DNA of 64,000 nucleotides from Balamuthia mandrillaris (Eukaryota; Discosea; Longamoebia; Balamuthiidae), in the NCBI GenBank assembly GCA_031835245.1, contig JAVKOQ010000044.1, positions 1 through 64,000 of the forward strand, given 5' to 3'. The translations under genes were made by a program, and so were the position numbers. The notes beneath the pieces are model-generated. The model made no database searches. It saw only the letters and a list, made by a program, of their open reading frames with translations, and was not told the DNA's origin. Shown piece after piece: positions 1 through 10,986 of the stretch; the stretch's first letter is position 1; every line of letters begins with the position of its first letter.

Positions 1-21
1 GCTTTTTTTTTTTTTCTTAAA

Positions 22-3000
22 ATGCCTTTTGCTGAGATGTTTTTTGAAAAACAAAAAGGAAACGACGAGGTGTTACGGGAGCTCATTGGGGAGGTGCTTC
101 CTTCGGACTGGGCTGACCGTGAGCTTGTTCCTCGCTGTCTTTCATGGCTGCAAGACCGGTTTCCTTCTTCTCCTTCTTGCTCTTCTTCCTGTTATCGTTG
201 TTATTATTATGATATTTCCTTAGAGTATTCCTCCTTCTTGTTCTTCTTCTTCTTCTTCTTCTTCGTCTTCTTCTTGTTCTTCTTCTTCTTCTTCTTCTTC
301 TTCTTCTTCTTCTTGTTGTTGTTGTTGTTCTTGTTCTTCTTGTTCTTCTTGTTCTTCTTCTTCTTCTTCTTCTTCTTCTTCTTCTTCTTCTTCTTCTTCT
401 TCTTCTTCTTCTTCTTCTCCTCCTCCTCCTCCTCCTCCTCCTCCTTACTCTTCTTCGTTCTGACCAATCTTTTTTTCCTTCTTTCTGCTTCTTCTTCCTT
501 CTTCTTTCTTCTTCTTCTTCATCTCCTCCTCCTTATCGTGGCTGCGAAATTCTTCTCACTCATGCCTATCTATGCTGCGGTGGTTATGCTGCACAGGAAA
601 AACTCAAGAAGAGCAGCAGCGCTGCGCAGCCTGTGGCAATACGTCCAGTTCACCTGCGTTGAGCAAACCCACCGCAAGGCGTGGGCTCCATCTCACTTGG
701 TACATACACCCAGCTTTGCAGCAGCCAGCAACAACGTCTTTAACCTTGCCGAAGCCAAAGACACGGTTCCTCTTCTTCTTGCCGCTCTTCATCAATCTCT
801 TCTTCGCCAGGGTTCTTCCTCCTCTTCTTCACCACACGACAAAGCAAACAAAAAGAAAGCGTCCTCTTCTTCTTCCTCATCGGACAGAGTCACAGTTCCT
901 CTGTTCGAAACGACAAAGAAGAAGCACCAGAGACAACTAAAAGACAAGAAGGTGAATATAGCGAACGATGAGGATCGCTTGATGTCAGTGCTGGAGGAGA
1001 AGCTGTTGGCGTTGTCTCTGTTGGCGGCCTTGTCGGTGGCTTTCTCTGTGGAGACGGCGTTGGATGTGGTCGACACCTTTTTACCTGTTGTGGCACAGTT
1101 GGCGCTGACGGAAGCGTCCCAAGACGAACTGGCTGTAGGCGGAAAAGAAAGAAAGAATCAAACGAAGGACGAGGTTCAGGCAAGCGCTTTGCTGCGATGT
1201 GCGGTTCGTTTTCTTTTCTCATTCTTTTGTTCTCTGTTTCTTCGCTTTTAGCTTGTCTGGTTCTTATTCCTTGTGTTGTTCTTTATTTTGTTTTCTTTAC
1301 TTCTGTAATCCTTTCTGTATGTTTTGCGTGCTGATTGTATCAAAGGCAGTTGAACTGCACACAGAGCTGCTTTACTTGCAACTCCTGCATTTGCCATCCT
1401 CCTTCCCTCATGGCCATACTATTCACCCACGAAACCGAAAAAATGGTCCTTTGGAGCAAGCAGAACGTTTTCGACGAGCAACCAGCCGTATGGTCACTTG
1501 GGATCAACTCTACGAAGAAGCGGTGAAGCTGATTCGATTGCTTTTACACGATGAATGTTGCTCGGTTCGACGGACAGCTGTCTCCATGTTGGCCTTTTGG
1601 ATTTCTGTGTTCCCCACTGCTTTGGTGCACAGCTTCTTCAATGAGTTCGTTCCTCTCTCTCTCACTTTGTTGTTGCTTCTGTACCTTGTCCTGCTTCTTG
1701 TTTCATGTTCTCACGGTTCCAATCGTCATCATGAACAGCTTCTTTGAAGAACTGGTGGAGCTGTTGGAAGACCAAGACTTGTTCGTCAGAACGGAAGCAG
1801 GCCAGGCTTTGGCCACACTTTTGCTCCTGAACCTTGATGAAGAGGATGATGACCCAAACTCAAAGAAAGAAGCAGCAGCAGAAGAGGAGGAGGAGGAAGA
1901 AGAAGAAAGAGAGGAGCATTATTACGAAGTGGGAAGCTTTGCGTTGTTGCAAGTGGAAGAGAAAGTCAAAGAGTTGTGTTGGCAACGAGACTTCAAGTTT
2001 GACCGCAAAGGGAATGGCTTGCAGTTCAAGACATTCAAGAGGTTGAGAGAAGTGGTGAAACATTGCAGGCAGCTGGAAGAAGACCGGGAAGAAGCTCTTC
2101 GCAATGATCGAGCACAACTCACCAGGCAACAACAAACCCAAAGACCAGATGAAGAAAATGAAGGCGAAGATGAACAAGAACCAAGAAAAGTAGAAGAACA
2201 AGCAGCTCTGTGTGAGGAAGAGAGAACACCAGCAGAATTGTTCTTCCGAGAGTTGAGAGTGCCATTGACAGACACTGCTTATCTTCGGTTGCAAAAACAG
2301 TGGCATGGGGTTCTTGCCTTGCGGTGTGGCGACAAAGTGGAATGGAAAGTGAGATGGTGGAGGGGTATTGTTCAACTGCAAACCTTATCGCGGATCATTG
2401 GACCCTCACTTGCCCACTCTATAACAGTAAGTTTTCTCGCTCCTCTCGCTCCAAGTTCGACTTTTTTTAAAAAAATTCAGGCAGAGGTTCTCATCGCCCG
2501 AGTCAGAAGAATTGCTGAGAAGAGTGCGTTGGTAGTCTCATCATCCTTGGAAGACATTCCATTCAGCCCTGCTGTGAACCAAAGTATTTGGTACACACCG
2601 CCGCATACCGTACGTGCTCCCTTGTCCGTCTCTCTCTTTCTTCCCAGCTTTAATATCCTTCTCCTTCTTCATCTTCTTCTACTTTTTGCTCTTCCTCTTC
2701 CTCCTTCTTCTGCTACAGGGAAAGGGTGGCAAACGATACGGATGTCGTGGCGATCTCTCCCACTGGCAAATAGAGGACGCGTTCGTGAGCGCCCTCCAAC
2801 CTCCGCCTGGATCCTACAAGAAGAAAACGTATAACATGTACAAGTACAGCTACATGCCCTTCGGCAGGATGCACACACAAAGAACAAGCAGCCCAGTGAC
2901 ACCTCAGATAGAGCCTCAACCGAATCCGAATCGTGTAGATTCAAATGCCTCTACCTCAACAGTCGGCGCTTCGGACATTCAGGTCAACGCTCGAAAGCAA

Positions 3001-3057
3001 AGGAAGTATATTAATGGACATCTTGTCAATGGTGTTCGCAGTCTTACATTCGGATAA
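22..3057 (+). CDS. HEAT-repeat protein, IFRD (interferon-related developmental regulator)-like; 5' end uncertain
   Basis: Spliced gene that may begin before the window; the first usable ATG is at 22. Exons are about 22-158, 590-1198, 1350-1645, 1738-2429, 2481-2609 and 2720-3057, joined by GT-AG introns that keep one frame. The body is helical-repeat protein: a long helical stretch near 970-1140, then VKLIRLLLHDE and SVRRTAVSMLAFW, then ELVELLEDQDLFVRTEAG followed by an acidic run. IFRD proteins have the same order: HEAT-like repeats, an acidic patch, then a KELA..DRK..FR segment, here seen as EEKVKELCWQRDF..DRK.NG..FKTF. The C-terminal 150 residues (aromatic, with a YNMYKYSYMPF stretch) match nothing I recognise. 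IFRD proteins are nuclear co-regulators and ribosome-associated factors; that role here is inference. It could also be another HEAT-repeat scaffold. It converges on the hydrolase gene with a 50-bp gap. Confidence 0.55.
229..448 (+). repeat. (TTC)n/(TTG)n compound microsatellite inside an intron
   Basis: About 220 bp of TTC repeats interrupted by TTG and TTCTTG units, closing with (CTC)n. It lies in the first visible intron of the IFRD-like gene, with the pyrimidine strand as the sense strand. It produces long Phe/Ser or Lys/Glu reading frames that are artefacts. Confidence 0.9.
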
Positions 3058-3107
3058 TGTAGAGCATATGAGAACAGGTTTTATTCCTTCTCGTTTCTTT
3101 TTGCTCG

Positions 3108-4159
3108 TCATGGTGCAGTTGGCCCCTGTTCTTTTCCTTTTCCTTTTCCGTCTTTGTCTTCTTGTGCTTCTTCGTCCTTTTGGAAATGTTCCACAACGGC
3201 TCTGTGAAATATCTCTTGAATATGTGGCACTGCAAACATGTCCACATGACCAGCATCCTCCAGCTTCACAAATGTCACTTCCCTCTTCATTACCTCCAAG
3301 CACTTTGCATGGTTCTCAAAGGGCACAACCACGTCCTTATCCCCCCAAACCAACAACACTTTCACCCTCTCGTTTTCGCCAACAGCCCGAAAGGACTCCG
3401 TCAGCCCCCCAAAGTTAAAGTTGCGAACAGTGTTGATCAAGCTCTTGATGCTCATCGGATGATGCTTTGCCAGCTCCTCTCCTCTCTTCAACGTTCTTTC
3501 CAGGTGCTGCTTGGCTCCCTCTCTCCCCGCAACATCAAAGTAGGAGCGAGAGGCTGCCTCTGCAATGCTCTTTTTGGAGGCCATGGAGAGCAGAGCCTCC
3601 CCCATGCCCGGAACTTTGATCACCATGGTGTGCAAAGCGTTGGAGGGCATTGGCAGCCCAGCAGGACATACCAACACCAACTTTTTCACGAGCTCAGGGT
3701 GAAGGTGCGTGAAGCGAGTGGCGATGGCACCACCCATGGAGCTGCCTATGAGATAGATGCTGGTCACGCTCTGGTGCGCCGTGAGTGGAGCAACGCCCAA
3801 CAAAAGCTCTGCCAGCTGGGAGGTGAAGAGGTGAACGTCGTTGTGGACGTGTTTGTCCGCGCTGTCACTCCAGCCGCGGCCATAAAAGTCCGGGAGGAGG
3901 CATTGAAACCCCAGAGGGAGAAGATGGTCTTGCACGAGAGGCAGGTAGGCGGCTCCTTCCGCGCTTATGCCGTGCAGACAGACGACCAACGGCAGAGCTC
4001 GTTCCGCGCTTCCCAGCAAGCGATAGTGAACCTTTTGGTGTTCGTTCGAGTAAGCAGAACACCAGGGTTCACAAGGAAACGTACCCTGCCGTAGCTGCAC
4101 TGGAAAAAGCTACCCGGAGCTCTAGAACACATTTCCTCAGAGGGCCGAAGGGAAGCCAT
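3108..4159 (-). CDS. alpha/beta-hydrolase fold enzyme (ABHD/MhpC-like)
   Basis: A serine hydrolase of about 330 residues. The fold is clear: PLVVCLHG strand and oxyanion turn, nucleophile elbow GSSMGG, acid residue in VWGDKDVVVP, and catalytic His in DAGHVDMF. The C-terminus is a charged Lys/Glu tail. The substrate cannot be told; esterases, lipases and C-C hydrolases share this pattern. The main reading frame has no ATG before its core, so I place the start at the ATG at 4159. A 53-nt intron beginning GTACGT (about 4086 down to 4034) then joins phase-0 to VHYRLLG. There is no obvious signal peptide, so the enzyme is probably cytosolic. It is divergent from the C45 peptidase gene, with a GTCGAC site between them at 4222. 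Confidence 0.85.
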
Positions 4160-4221
4160 TGCGCCCTTCTTGCAGAATCGGCTGATAAAAGCTTCTTTTC
4201 TTTGGTGAAACGTCGTTTCAT

Positions 4222-4227
4222 GTCGAC
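4222..4227. promoter_or_regulatory. GTCGAC palindromic site in divergent promoter
   Basis: Single GTCGAC core between the hydrolase (-) and the C45-family gene (+), 63 bp upstream of the proposed hydrolase start. It belongs to the recurrent intergenic set described in the findings. Confidence 0.4.
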
Positions 4228-4347
4228 GCCGCGCAACCGTGCTTTAGGTCACCTGAAATTTCATGTCGTCGCGGAATATTCGAAAAAAGGCGAATAAAAA
4301 AGAAAAACAAAAAAAAGAAAAAGAAAATAGTTGAAGTAACGCCAAAC

Positions 4348-5939
4348 ATGAAGCTCGTCCCTCTGCTGCTGCTGCTCCTCCTCCTCCTTCCCCTTTGCAC
4401 TCCTTTCCATGCATCCCCACAAGAACCCGTTTCTCCCCGTGGTGGTAGCTACCACCACCTCCTCAACCAAGACTCGCCCCTGCCCATGCTCTCCCTCGTC
4501 ACGGACTCGCATTACTCCTTCGGCTTCCAGCTGGGCCGAACCTTCCAATCCCGAATCAAACAATTTCTTGCCGACTATCCCACGCTGCAAAAAACGCTGG
4601 TGCCCTTCGTCCAGACCCCTCAGGGCAGATCCGCCTTCGATCAATTCGTGTCGACAGCGGCCGCCGCTTACCCCGACTACCTGGAGGAGCTGCGCGGGCT
4701 TTCGGAGGGGGCTCAGGTGCCCCTCTCTTTGGTCCTGCTGCTCAACCTGCGGCCGGAGCTCACGGGCCTCATCAATGAGCAGAAGAAAGAGGTGGTGACG
4801 GTCCAGGATGAGGACGCCTCCTGCACGGACGTCTACCTGCGCACCGAGAGGCTGCTGATGGACGCTCACAACGAGGATGGCAGCCCGTACATCAGGCCCT
4901 CTGCCTACCTGGTCAACGTCACGTTGGTGGAGCCCGCTCCCTCTCCCTCCTCCTCCTCCTCCTCCTACTTGGCGATCGGCCGGAAGAAGGAGGAAAGGTT
5001 TGTGGTGAGGGAGAGATGGATCGCTTATGCCTATCCAGGGGTGCTGCCTGGCAATGCCTTCGCCTTCAACGGGAACGGCGTCACCATCACCATGAATGCG
5101 CTCTACCCTGTGAACATCAGTCGGACTGGTCTGGGAAGGTACATAGCTTACTTTACTTTCTTGTTTTCTGTTTTGGAACATCGCTAACACCTCTTTTCAA
5201 ACAAACAAACAAATAATAGAGCATTCGTCAACAGAGATGTGCTTCGAGCTAAGAACCTGAAAGATGCCCTGCGAAGAGCCATCCCAGAAGACAGCGCGAC
5301 GGGGTTCAGCATTAACATCGGCTCTATCCCGGAGCAACGTTTAATGAATGTCGAAACATCGCCACAAACGTTTTCTGTACATAATCCTCGTTGCTCTTTC
5401 TCGTTCTATCTCATCTCCTCTTCTCTTCTGTTCTATCTTCCATTCTCTCGTCTCGTTCTCTTCTTATCTACGCACTTATGAATCCACGTGAACAGCTCTA
5501 TGAAATAAACGGTAACTACTCCCACGAAAACATGTACAAGAGGGTAAACATCACGCAGCACAACGACCCCAGTTCCCGCCATCGCCTGAAGAGGCTGAAC
5601 GAAATGCCACCTCCTGCCAACATGAAAGACCTACTGGCAGCACTTGGTGATGAAGAAGACAAAGATTATCCTATTTATCGTACCGCTACTCCCCCTGATA
5701 CCGCTGTCACCGTGGTGCGTTCTCTCTCGTTCTTTCTCTGCCTTTTTTACTTTTTTGAGTTTTGTTCCTCCTCTTTGCTCTTTCTTGGTGTGCTCCCTTG
5801 GCGTCTTCTCTGTTTTAATACAAAAACAAAAAACAAAAAGGCAACCGGAGCACTTGACTTGAAAGCAAAGACCATGGCGGTCTACATCGACAACCCAAAG
5901 ACCAGCGATCCCTTCCTCGTGTTAGACATGGACATCTAA
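4348..5939 (+). CDS. secreted peptidase C45 / acyltransferase-type Ntn-hydrolase (isopenicillin N acyltransferase / Tan family)
   Basis: Four exons; the first intron is 5139-5219, with others near 5379-5489 and 5715-5840. The protein starts with a strong signal peptide (MKL then a Leu-rich core). The family hallmark is Cys-Thr-Asp-Val followed shortly by MDAHNEDG: C45 enzymes self-cleave just before this Cys, which becomes the N-terminal nucleophile, and the downstream (Q/H)N.D(G/W) segment binds substrate. The later NMYKRVNITQH..SSRHRLKR segment corresponds to the beta-subunit region with the conserved Ser-x-x-Arg. Known members hydrolyse or transfer small amide groups, such as N-beta-alanyl-dopamine or penicillin side chains. 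The substrate here is unknown. A Ser-rich loop near residue 205 is an insertion. Secretion or a lysosomal location is inferred from the signal peptide. Confidence 0.85.
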
Positions 5940-5990
5940 TCCTTTTTCTGCATCTTTTCTTTGATCTGCTTTCGCTAACGCAATCAAAGT

Positions 5991-6000
5991 TATATAAATA
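5991..6000 (+). promoter_or_regulatory. TATA-like box of the first tandem receptor gene
   Basis: TATATAAATA lies 146 bp upstream of the ATG at 6146. Comparable AT boxes stand ahead of the third copy (CTATTTATAAG, about 9463-9473) and the fourth copy (GTATATATTAA, about 11322-11332). Confidence 0.45.
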
Positions 6001-6145
6001 GACTTAGAATTGCAATAGACTTTCATTAATTTAACTTCTGTAGCTGAACCCCAAAACGCATTATAAGCCTCGGTAATGTTATCGAGTACCTGAACTCTCT
6101 TTTGTTGCCTTGCAAGTGGTTACGAAGCCAAAAAAGATAGGGAGG

Positions 6146-6675
6146 ATGGCACCTACCAACAATTTCCCAGATGTAACGCTTCTCCAACGCCGCTTCTCCT
6201 CGCTTATGCTCTTCTTGCTCCTCCTTCATTTTCTCTGTGCTCCAACCTTTACCGACTCAACGTCCATCGAGGGAGAAACGTACTTGGCGGAGTGGCCGGA
6301 CGAAGGCCCCTCCCTTCGTCTCTACCCCAAGAGCCCCACCACTGGGGAGGCCATAAAGGAGGAATACTTTGGGTGGGACGTTTTGGGCTTTCAGGAGAAA
6401 GTTTTGTGCAATTGCTGTCGGGACGCCACGTTGGGCATGAAGGTGCTCTCCTGCGACGACGACCTGCCGGAAGGTATGAGTCCCCTTGTGGACCTGCGCC
6501 AGAACGCAACTTGGACGTTGGAGGAGCTTATCCCAGTAAAGAAAATCAGTTGGACCACAAACAACTTTGCCGGTGGGGCCATCATGCAGTTCGTTTTTGA
6601 AGACTTGAATGAAGATCTCAGCGTGAACATGACGTTTGTTTCCCCCTTTCTTCTCCCTCTCTCGATAGTTCTCTG

Positions 6676-6707
<32 letters not shown>

Positions 6708-7557
6708 CTCGCTCCCGCACTTCTCTTCTCGTCTCTCTTTCCCTCAGACAACCTGGAAGCTGACCACTAGCGTATCAAAGAAACGGCAACATGACAAGAG
6801 CGTTGAACTTCGCCAAAGGGGGGTTGAAGTTCACGGTGCGCTTCGAAAACTACTCTCCTATGCTGTTCAACATAACGGAGGAGCCGGATCGTTACTTTGG
6901 AATGACCGTTCGTAACCGTTTCTATTTGTCGCGCCCAGTGGTTAGCACTATAGAATTGGGAGTGTTCGGTCTTGGAGGCGTTCCTACGCAGTATCAAATA
7001 CCGGTCGTCATACAGACCCAAGAAGAACCGTTCCTGAAAGCTTCCTTCGCTCAGGTCAGTTGTTTTTTGTCGTTTCTTCTTGTTGTTTTCTTTCTTTTGC
7101 CTCCATCCACCCGCCAGGTTCTATTTCTTTACCGACTCACTTTCTCTTTCTTCTTTGTTTCTCTGTTCAGACCACCTTTTCGGTTCAAGACCCACCAAGC
7201 GCCTCCAAAGAACTCCTTCCCCAGGCAGAATGGGGCTTTGAATCGCTGGACGCCGTTCAGCGTGATATGTATATAGTGGATGGAGAGATATATGGCCAAG
7301 AGTTTGAGCTTGTGTTTGCTGGCGCGCGTTCGGTCTACTACGATCCAGACCTTAGCGTTGTTCTGGAACCAACGGACGCAGAGGATGGCGAAAAAGAGGA
7401 CGGAGGTGAGGACTTGAGGTTGCCCATCGCGTTGAGTATTTCGTTGGCAGTGGTCTTGGTTGCGATGGCAGTGGTGATAGGTATAGTGTGGCGTGCTCGC
7501 AGTAACAAGAAGGAAAGGCGGAACAGCATCGCAACGCAGGAAACAGTTAACTTTTGA
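6146..7557 (+). CDS. type I membrane protein, tandem receptor family copy 1
   Basis: Three exons (6146-6633, 6781-7054, 7171-7557). A signal peptide (LMLFLLLLHFLCAP) is followed by an ectodomain of about 360 residues, one transmembrane helix (IALSISLAVVLVAMAVVIGIVW) and a short basic tail ending TQETVNF. The ectodomain opens with GETYLAEWPDEGPSLRLYPK. It carries a Cys-rich knot (KVLCNCCRDATLG, then LSCDDD), N-glycosylation sequons such as NATW and NITEE, and a juxtamembrane motif FAGARSVYYDPDLSVVL before an acidic linker. I do not recognise the ectodomain family. Copies 2-4 share the same two intron positions, so they arose by duplication of the whole gene. The RRNSI site in the tail resembles a PKA target. 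A (GA)n run follows the stop in the 3' UTR. Confidence 0.85.
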
Positions 7558-7897
7558 TACAACCAAGGTTTCTATCTTTATCTTCTGCGTTTCACCAAAG
7601 TGGAGAGAGAGAGAGAGAGAGAGAGAGAGGAAGAGAGAAGAACAACAAACAACTAAACTTGCTTCTAACCAGCATCCCGTTTTGAACAAGCACTTTACAT
7701 GAAAAACTAAGCGAACAGAGGAAACCAACCTCAAGTCCTCAAACGAACTCCGATCTCAACCAATGTAACCGTAGAGATTCTTATGGCTCATAATTATGTT
7801 GTTAATAAGCTTATCATTTACGGGGGCTGGTCTTTTGTTGTTGCAGACGAGGTTGGAAGAAAGTTTTCTTTGCGTTCTTGAGAAGAGGACAACAACA
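7558..7897. other. gap between tandem receptor copies 1 and 2
   Basis: Holds the 3' UTR of copy 1, including (GA)n at about 7604-7630, and the promoter and 5' UTR of copy 2. A TTTTGTTGTTGCAG acceptor-like sequence about 50 bp before the ATG suggests a 5' UTR intron. Nothing else is recognisable. Confidence 0.4.
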
Positions 7898-9401
7898 ATG
7901 GTTTGTAGGCGTGATAATATACCAATGCCTGTCCGCTTGTTGCGGCAAAGATTCAAACCGATGATAACCCTCTCTTCCCTCTCACAACATCTGTTTTTCA
8001 TTTCCGTGGTGGTTCTGCTAACTGCTGCTTTAAGCGGAGCTGCCGCGGCGGTAGCGTCCATGGACGGGGAGAGCTACCTGGCGGAGTGGCCGGAGGAAGG
8101 CCCCTCTCTGCGGCTCTTCCCCAAAAACCAAAAGAGCGGAGAGGTCATCCGAGAGGAATTCTTTGGGCTGGACGTGCTGGGCTTTCAGGAGAAGGTTCTC
8201 TGCTATTGCTGCCGAGAGACCACCCTGGGCTTCCATGTGGTCTCCTGCGATGAAAATACAGCAGAAGGATTGGGTCCGTTTGTGGACTTTCGGAATGTGA
8301 CTTGGAAGTTGGAGGTGCACGAACCAGGGAAGAACCTCAGCTGGACCACTTCGGACTTTTGGGGAGAGGCAGTGCTGAGGTACACTTTTGAGGACCTCTC
8401 CGAGGACCGCACCGTACACATGAGGTTCGTTGTTTTTCTCTCCCTCGCTTGTTCTTCTCGGTGTACTCATGTTTGCCCGCAGCAATGGGAACACAACCAG
8501 AACGCTGAACTTCAAGAAAGGGGGAGCCAAGTTCACCATCAGCTTCGACAATTACTCCCCTCTTCTCTTCAACATCACGGAAGAACCGGATCGTTACTTT
8601 GGCATCACCACCCTGAGTCGCTTCTTCTTGTCAAGGCCGGTGACCAACACTTCCGAGCTGGGAGTGTTCAATCTGGACGGCGTGCCATCAGCGTACCAAA
8701 TACCATTGGCCATTAGAACGAAGGACGAGCCCATTTTGGAGGCCTCCTTTGCTCAGGTTGTAAACTCTTTTTGGTTCACTTTCAACCCTTCATTTTTTGT
8801 TTTGGCCTTATTGTTTTCATTCGTTCTTTCAATCTCGCCTAGGTTTTTCTTCTTCTTCATCTTCTTCTACTTCTTCTTCTTCTTGTTCTCCTTCTTCTTC
8901 TTCTTCTTCTTCTTCTTCTTCTTCTTCTTCTTCTTCTTCTTCTTCTTCATATATAGCATTCCTCTCTCCTTCTCTTTCATCCAATACTAACAATCTTTTG
9001 CATGTCCATTGTTTCAGACCATTTTCTCATTGCAAGATCCACCAAGTGGCTCGCGTGAAACACTCCACCCATCGGAATGGGGCTTCGAAAACATAGATGC
9101 CCTCCAACGAGACCTGTACTATGTGAACGGAGAGATCCACGGTCAATACATCGAGTTGCTCTTCGCTGGAGCTCATTCTGTCTTCTACGACCCTGACCTC
9201 AGCATCCTGTTGGAAACATCAGAAGAGGACGGCGGAAAAGACGAGGAGGAGGAGGATTTGGCGTTTCCAATCGCGTTCAGCATTACAGTCGCCTTTGTTA
9301 TAGTTTTCATGGCCGTGTCGGGTGCTCTCTTTTGGCGGCATCACCAGAACAAAAAGGACAGGCGACTTAGCGTGGCAAGTGAAGCATCAGTTAACTTTTA
9401 A
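7898..9401 (+). CDS. type I membrane protein, tandem receptor family copy 2
   Basis: Exons 7898-8424, 8483-8756 and about 9018-9401. Same design as copy 1: signal anchor region, Cys knot (KVLCYCCRETTLG, then VSCDEN), NNYS/NITEEPDRYFG segment, FAGAHSVFYDPDLSILL motif, acidic linker, one transmembrane helix (FSITVAFVIVFMAVSGALFW), then a tail with KKDRRLSVA and ending ASVNF. Exons 1 and 2 are almost identical in DNA to copy 3, while the introns are unrelated. Intron 2 contains a (TTC)n block. A long N-terminal leader precedes the hydrophobic core, so translation may start at the downstream Met nearer that core. Confidence 0.85.
8853..8949 (+). repeat. (TTC)n microsatellite in intron 2 of receptor copy 2
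   Basis: About 97 bp of TTC units with a few CTT/ATC/TTG variants. Copies 1, 3 and 4 lack it at this intron; copy 3 has (CT)n/(CACT)n there instead. The block therefore arose after the duplication. Confidence 0.9.
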
Positions 9402-9592
9402 TCCCAAACGCAAGGCGGAGGCACAGTCCCCCTACCATGAACAGCCAAAGACGCAGTTGCACTATTTATAAGAAGCTTTGTAATTAATATAGCGTCTTTA
9501 AAAAAGGGTGTCGTTAGTTGCACACCGCATAGTGAGATTGTTGATTTCTCTTCAGCACAACCAACCAAGGACTACGCCGTACCAGAGCCTAG

Positions 9593-10474
9593 ATGATGCC
9601 TCTTCGCGCGTTGGGGACATGCCTCAGCTGTGCGATGCTGTATTTACTTCTTCTTACTTCGGTACCCTTGGCCCCATCGGCTTTAAGCAAAGCGGCGGCG
9701 GTCCCATACCTCGAAGGGGAGAGCTATCGGGCGGAATGGCTGGAAGAAGGACCTTCCGTACGGCTCTTCCCCAAAAGCCAAAAGAGCGGGGAGGTCATCC
9801 GAGAGGAATTCTTTGGGCTGGACGTGCTGGGCTTTCAGGAGAAGGTTCTCTGCTATTGCTGCCGAGAAACCACGCTGGGCTTCCATGTTGTCAACTGCCA
9901 TGATTATGCGAAGGAAGGATTGGGCCCGTTTGTGGACTTTCGGAATGTGACTTGGAAGTTGGAGGTGCACGAACCAGGGAAGAACCTCAGCTGGACCACT
10001 TCGGACTTTTGGGAGAGGCAGTGCTGAGGTACACTTTTGAGGACCTCTCCGAGGACAGGATTGTTAATATGAGGTAAGTGAGGTTTTTTTTCTTCCCTTC
10101 TGTTTATTTACTATGCCGCTGTTAAACTCGCGTTCTTCCACAGCAATGGGAACACAACCAGAACGCTGAACTTCAAGAAAGGGGGAGTCAAGTTCACCAT
10201 CAGCTTCGACAATTACTCCCCTCTTCTCTTCAACATCACGGAAGAACCGGATCGTTACTTTGGCATCACCACCCTGAACCGCTTCCTTTTGTCAAGGCCG
10301 GTGACCAACACTTCCGAGCTGGGAGTGTTCAACCTGGATGATGTGCCATCAGCGTATCAAATACCATTGGCCATTCGAACGAAGGACGAGCCCATTTTGA
10401 AAGCTTCCTTCGCTCTGGTTTGTCTAGCAATCTTCTTCTTTCATATCGCTTTTTTTATCTTCTCTTTCTGTCAG

Positions 10475-10507
<33 letters not shown>

Positions 10508-10986
10508 TCTGTCTCTCACTCTCTCACTCTCTCACTCTCTCCTTATTCTTTGTCTCTGCCTTCGTTCAACTCTTACAATCCTCTTTCATATTTCAGACCA
10601 TGTTCTCATTACAAGACCCACCAAGCGCCTCCCGCGAACTCCTCCACCCACCTGAATGGGGCTTTGAAAACGTAGACGCGGTTCAACGAGACCTGTACTA
10701 TGTGAACGGGGAGATTCACGGTCAATACATCGAGTTGATCTTCGCTGGAGCTCGTTCTGTCTTCTACGACCCTGACCTCAGCATTCTGTTGGGGTCATCA
10801 GAAGAAGAACAAGCAGAAGAAGGGAGGGACGCCGATGACGGAGAGGACGTTACCTTGCCAGTCGCGTTGAGCATTACAGCGGTGGCTGTGATAGCCATTT
10901 TAGCCGTTTTGGGTGGTTTCATGTGGCGTCGGTATTACCGCCGATGTAGAAGAAGTGTTGCTGCTGAATCATCCGTGAACTTTTAG
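9593..10986 (+). pseudogene. type I membrane protein, tandem receptor family copy 3, with a 1-base frameshift
   Basis: Same three-exon design as its neighbours: exon 1 from 9593 to about 10073, exon 2 about 10143-10418, exon 3 about 10599-10986. Exon 1 matches copy 2 base for base over most of its length. At 10011-10013 it has GGG where copy 2 has GGGG (8361-8364), so the frame shifts and stops at about 10027. Downstream, the splice sites, the second and third exons, the YDPDLSILL motif, the transmembrane helix and the ESSVNF end are all intact. Either this is a very recent null allele or a homopolymer sequencing error. Donor 1 here is a perfect GTAAGT. The exon 2 end reads CTG|GT rather than CAG|GT, a small departure from the other copies. 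The tail has RRCRRSVA. Confidence 0.75.

Noticed and set aside
3162-4094. 310-residue plus-strand frame
   Set aside because: Antisense of the alpha/beta hydrolase, whose nucleophile elbow and triad are intact.
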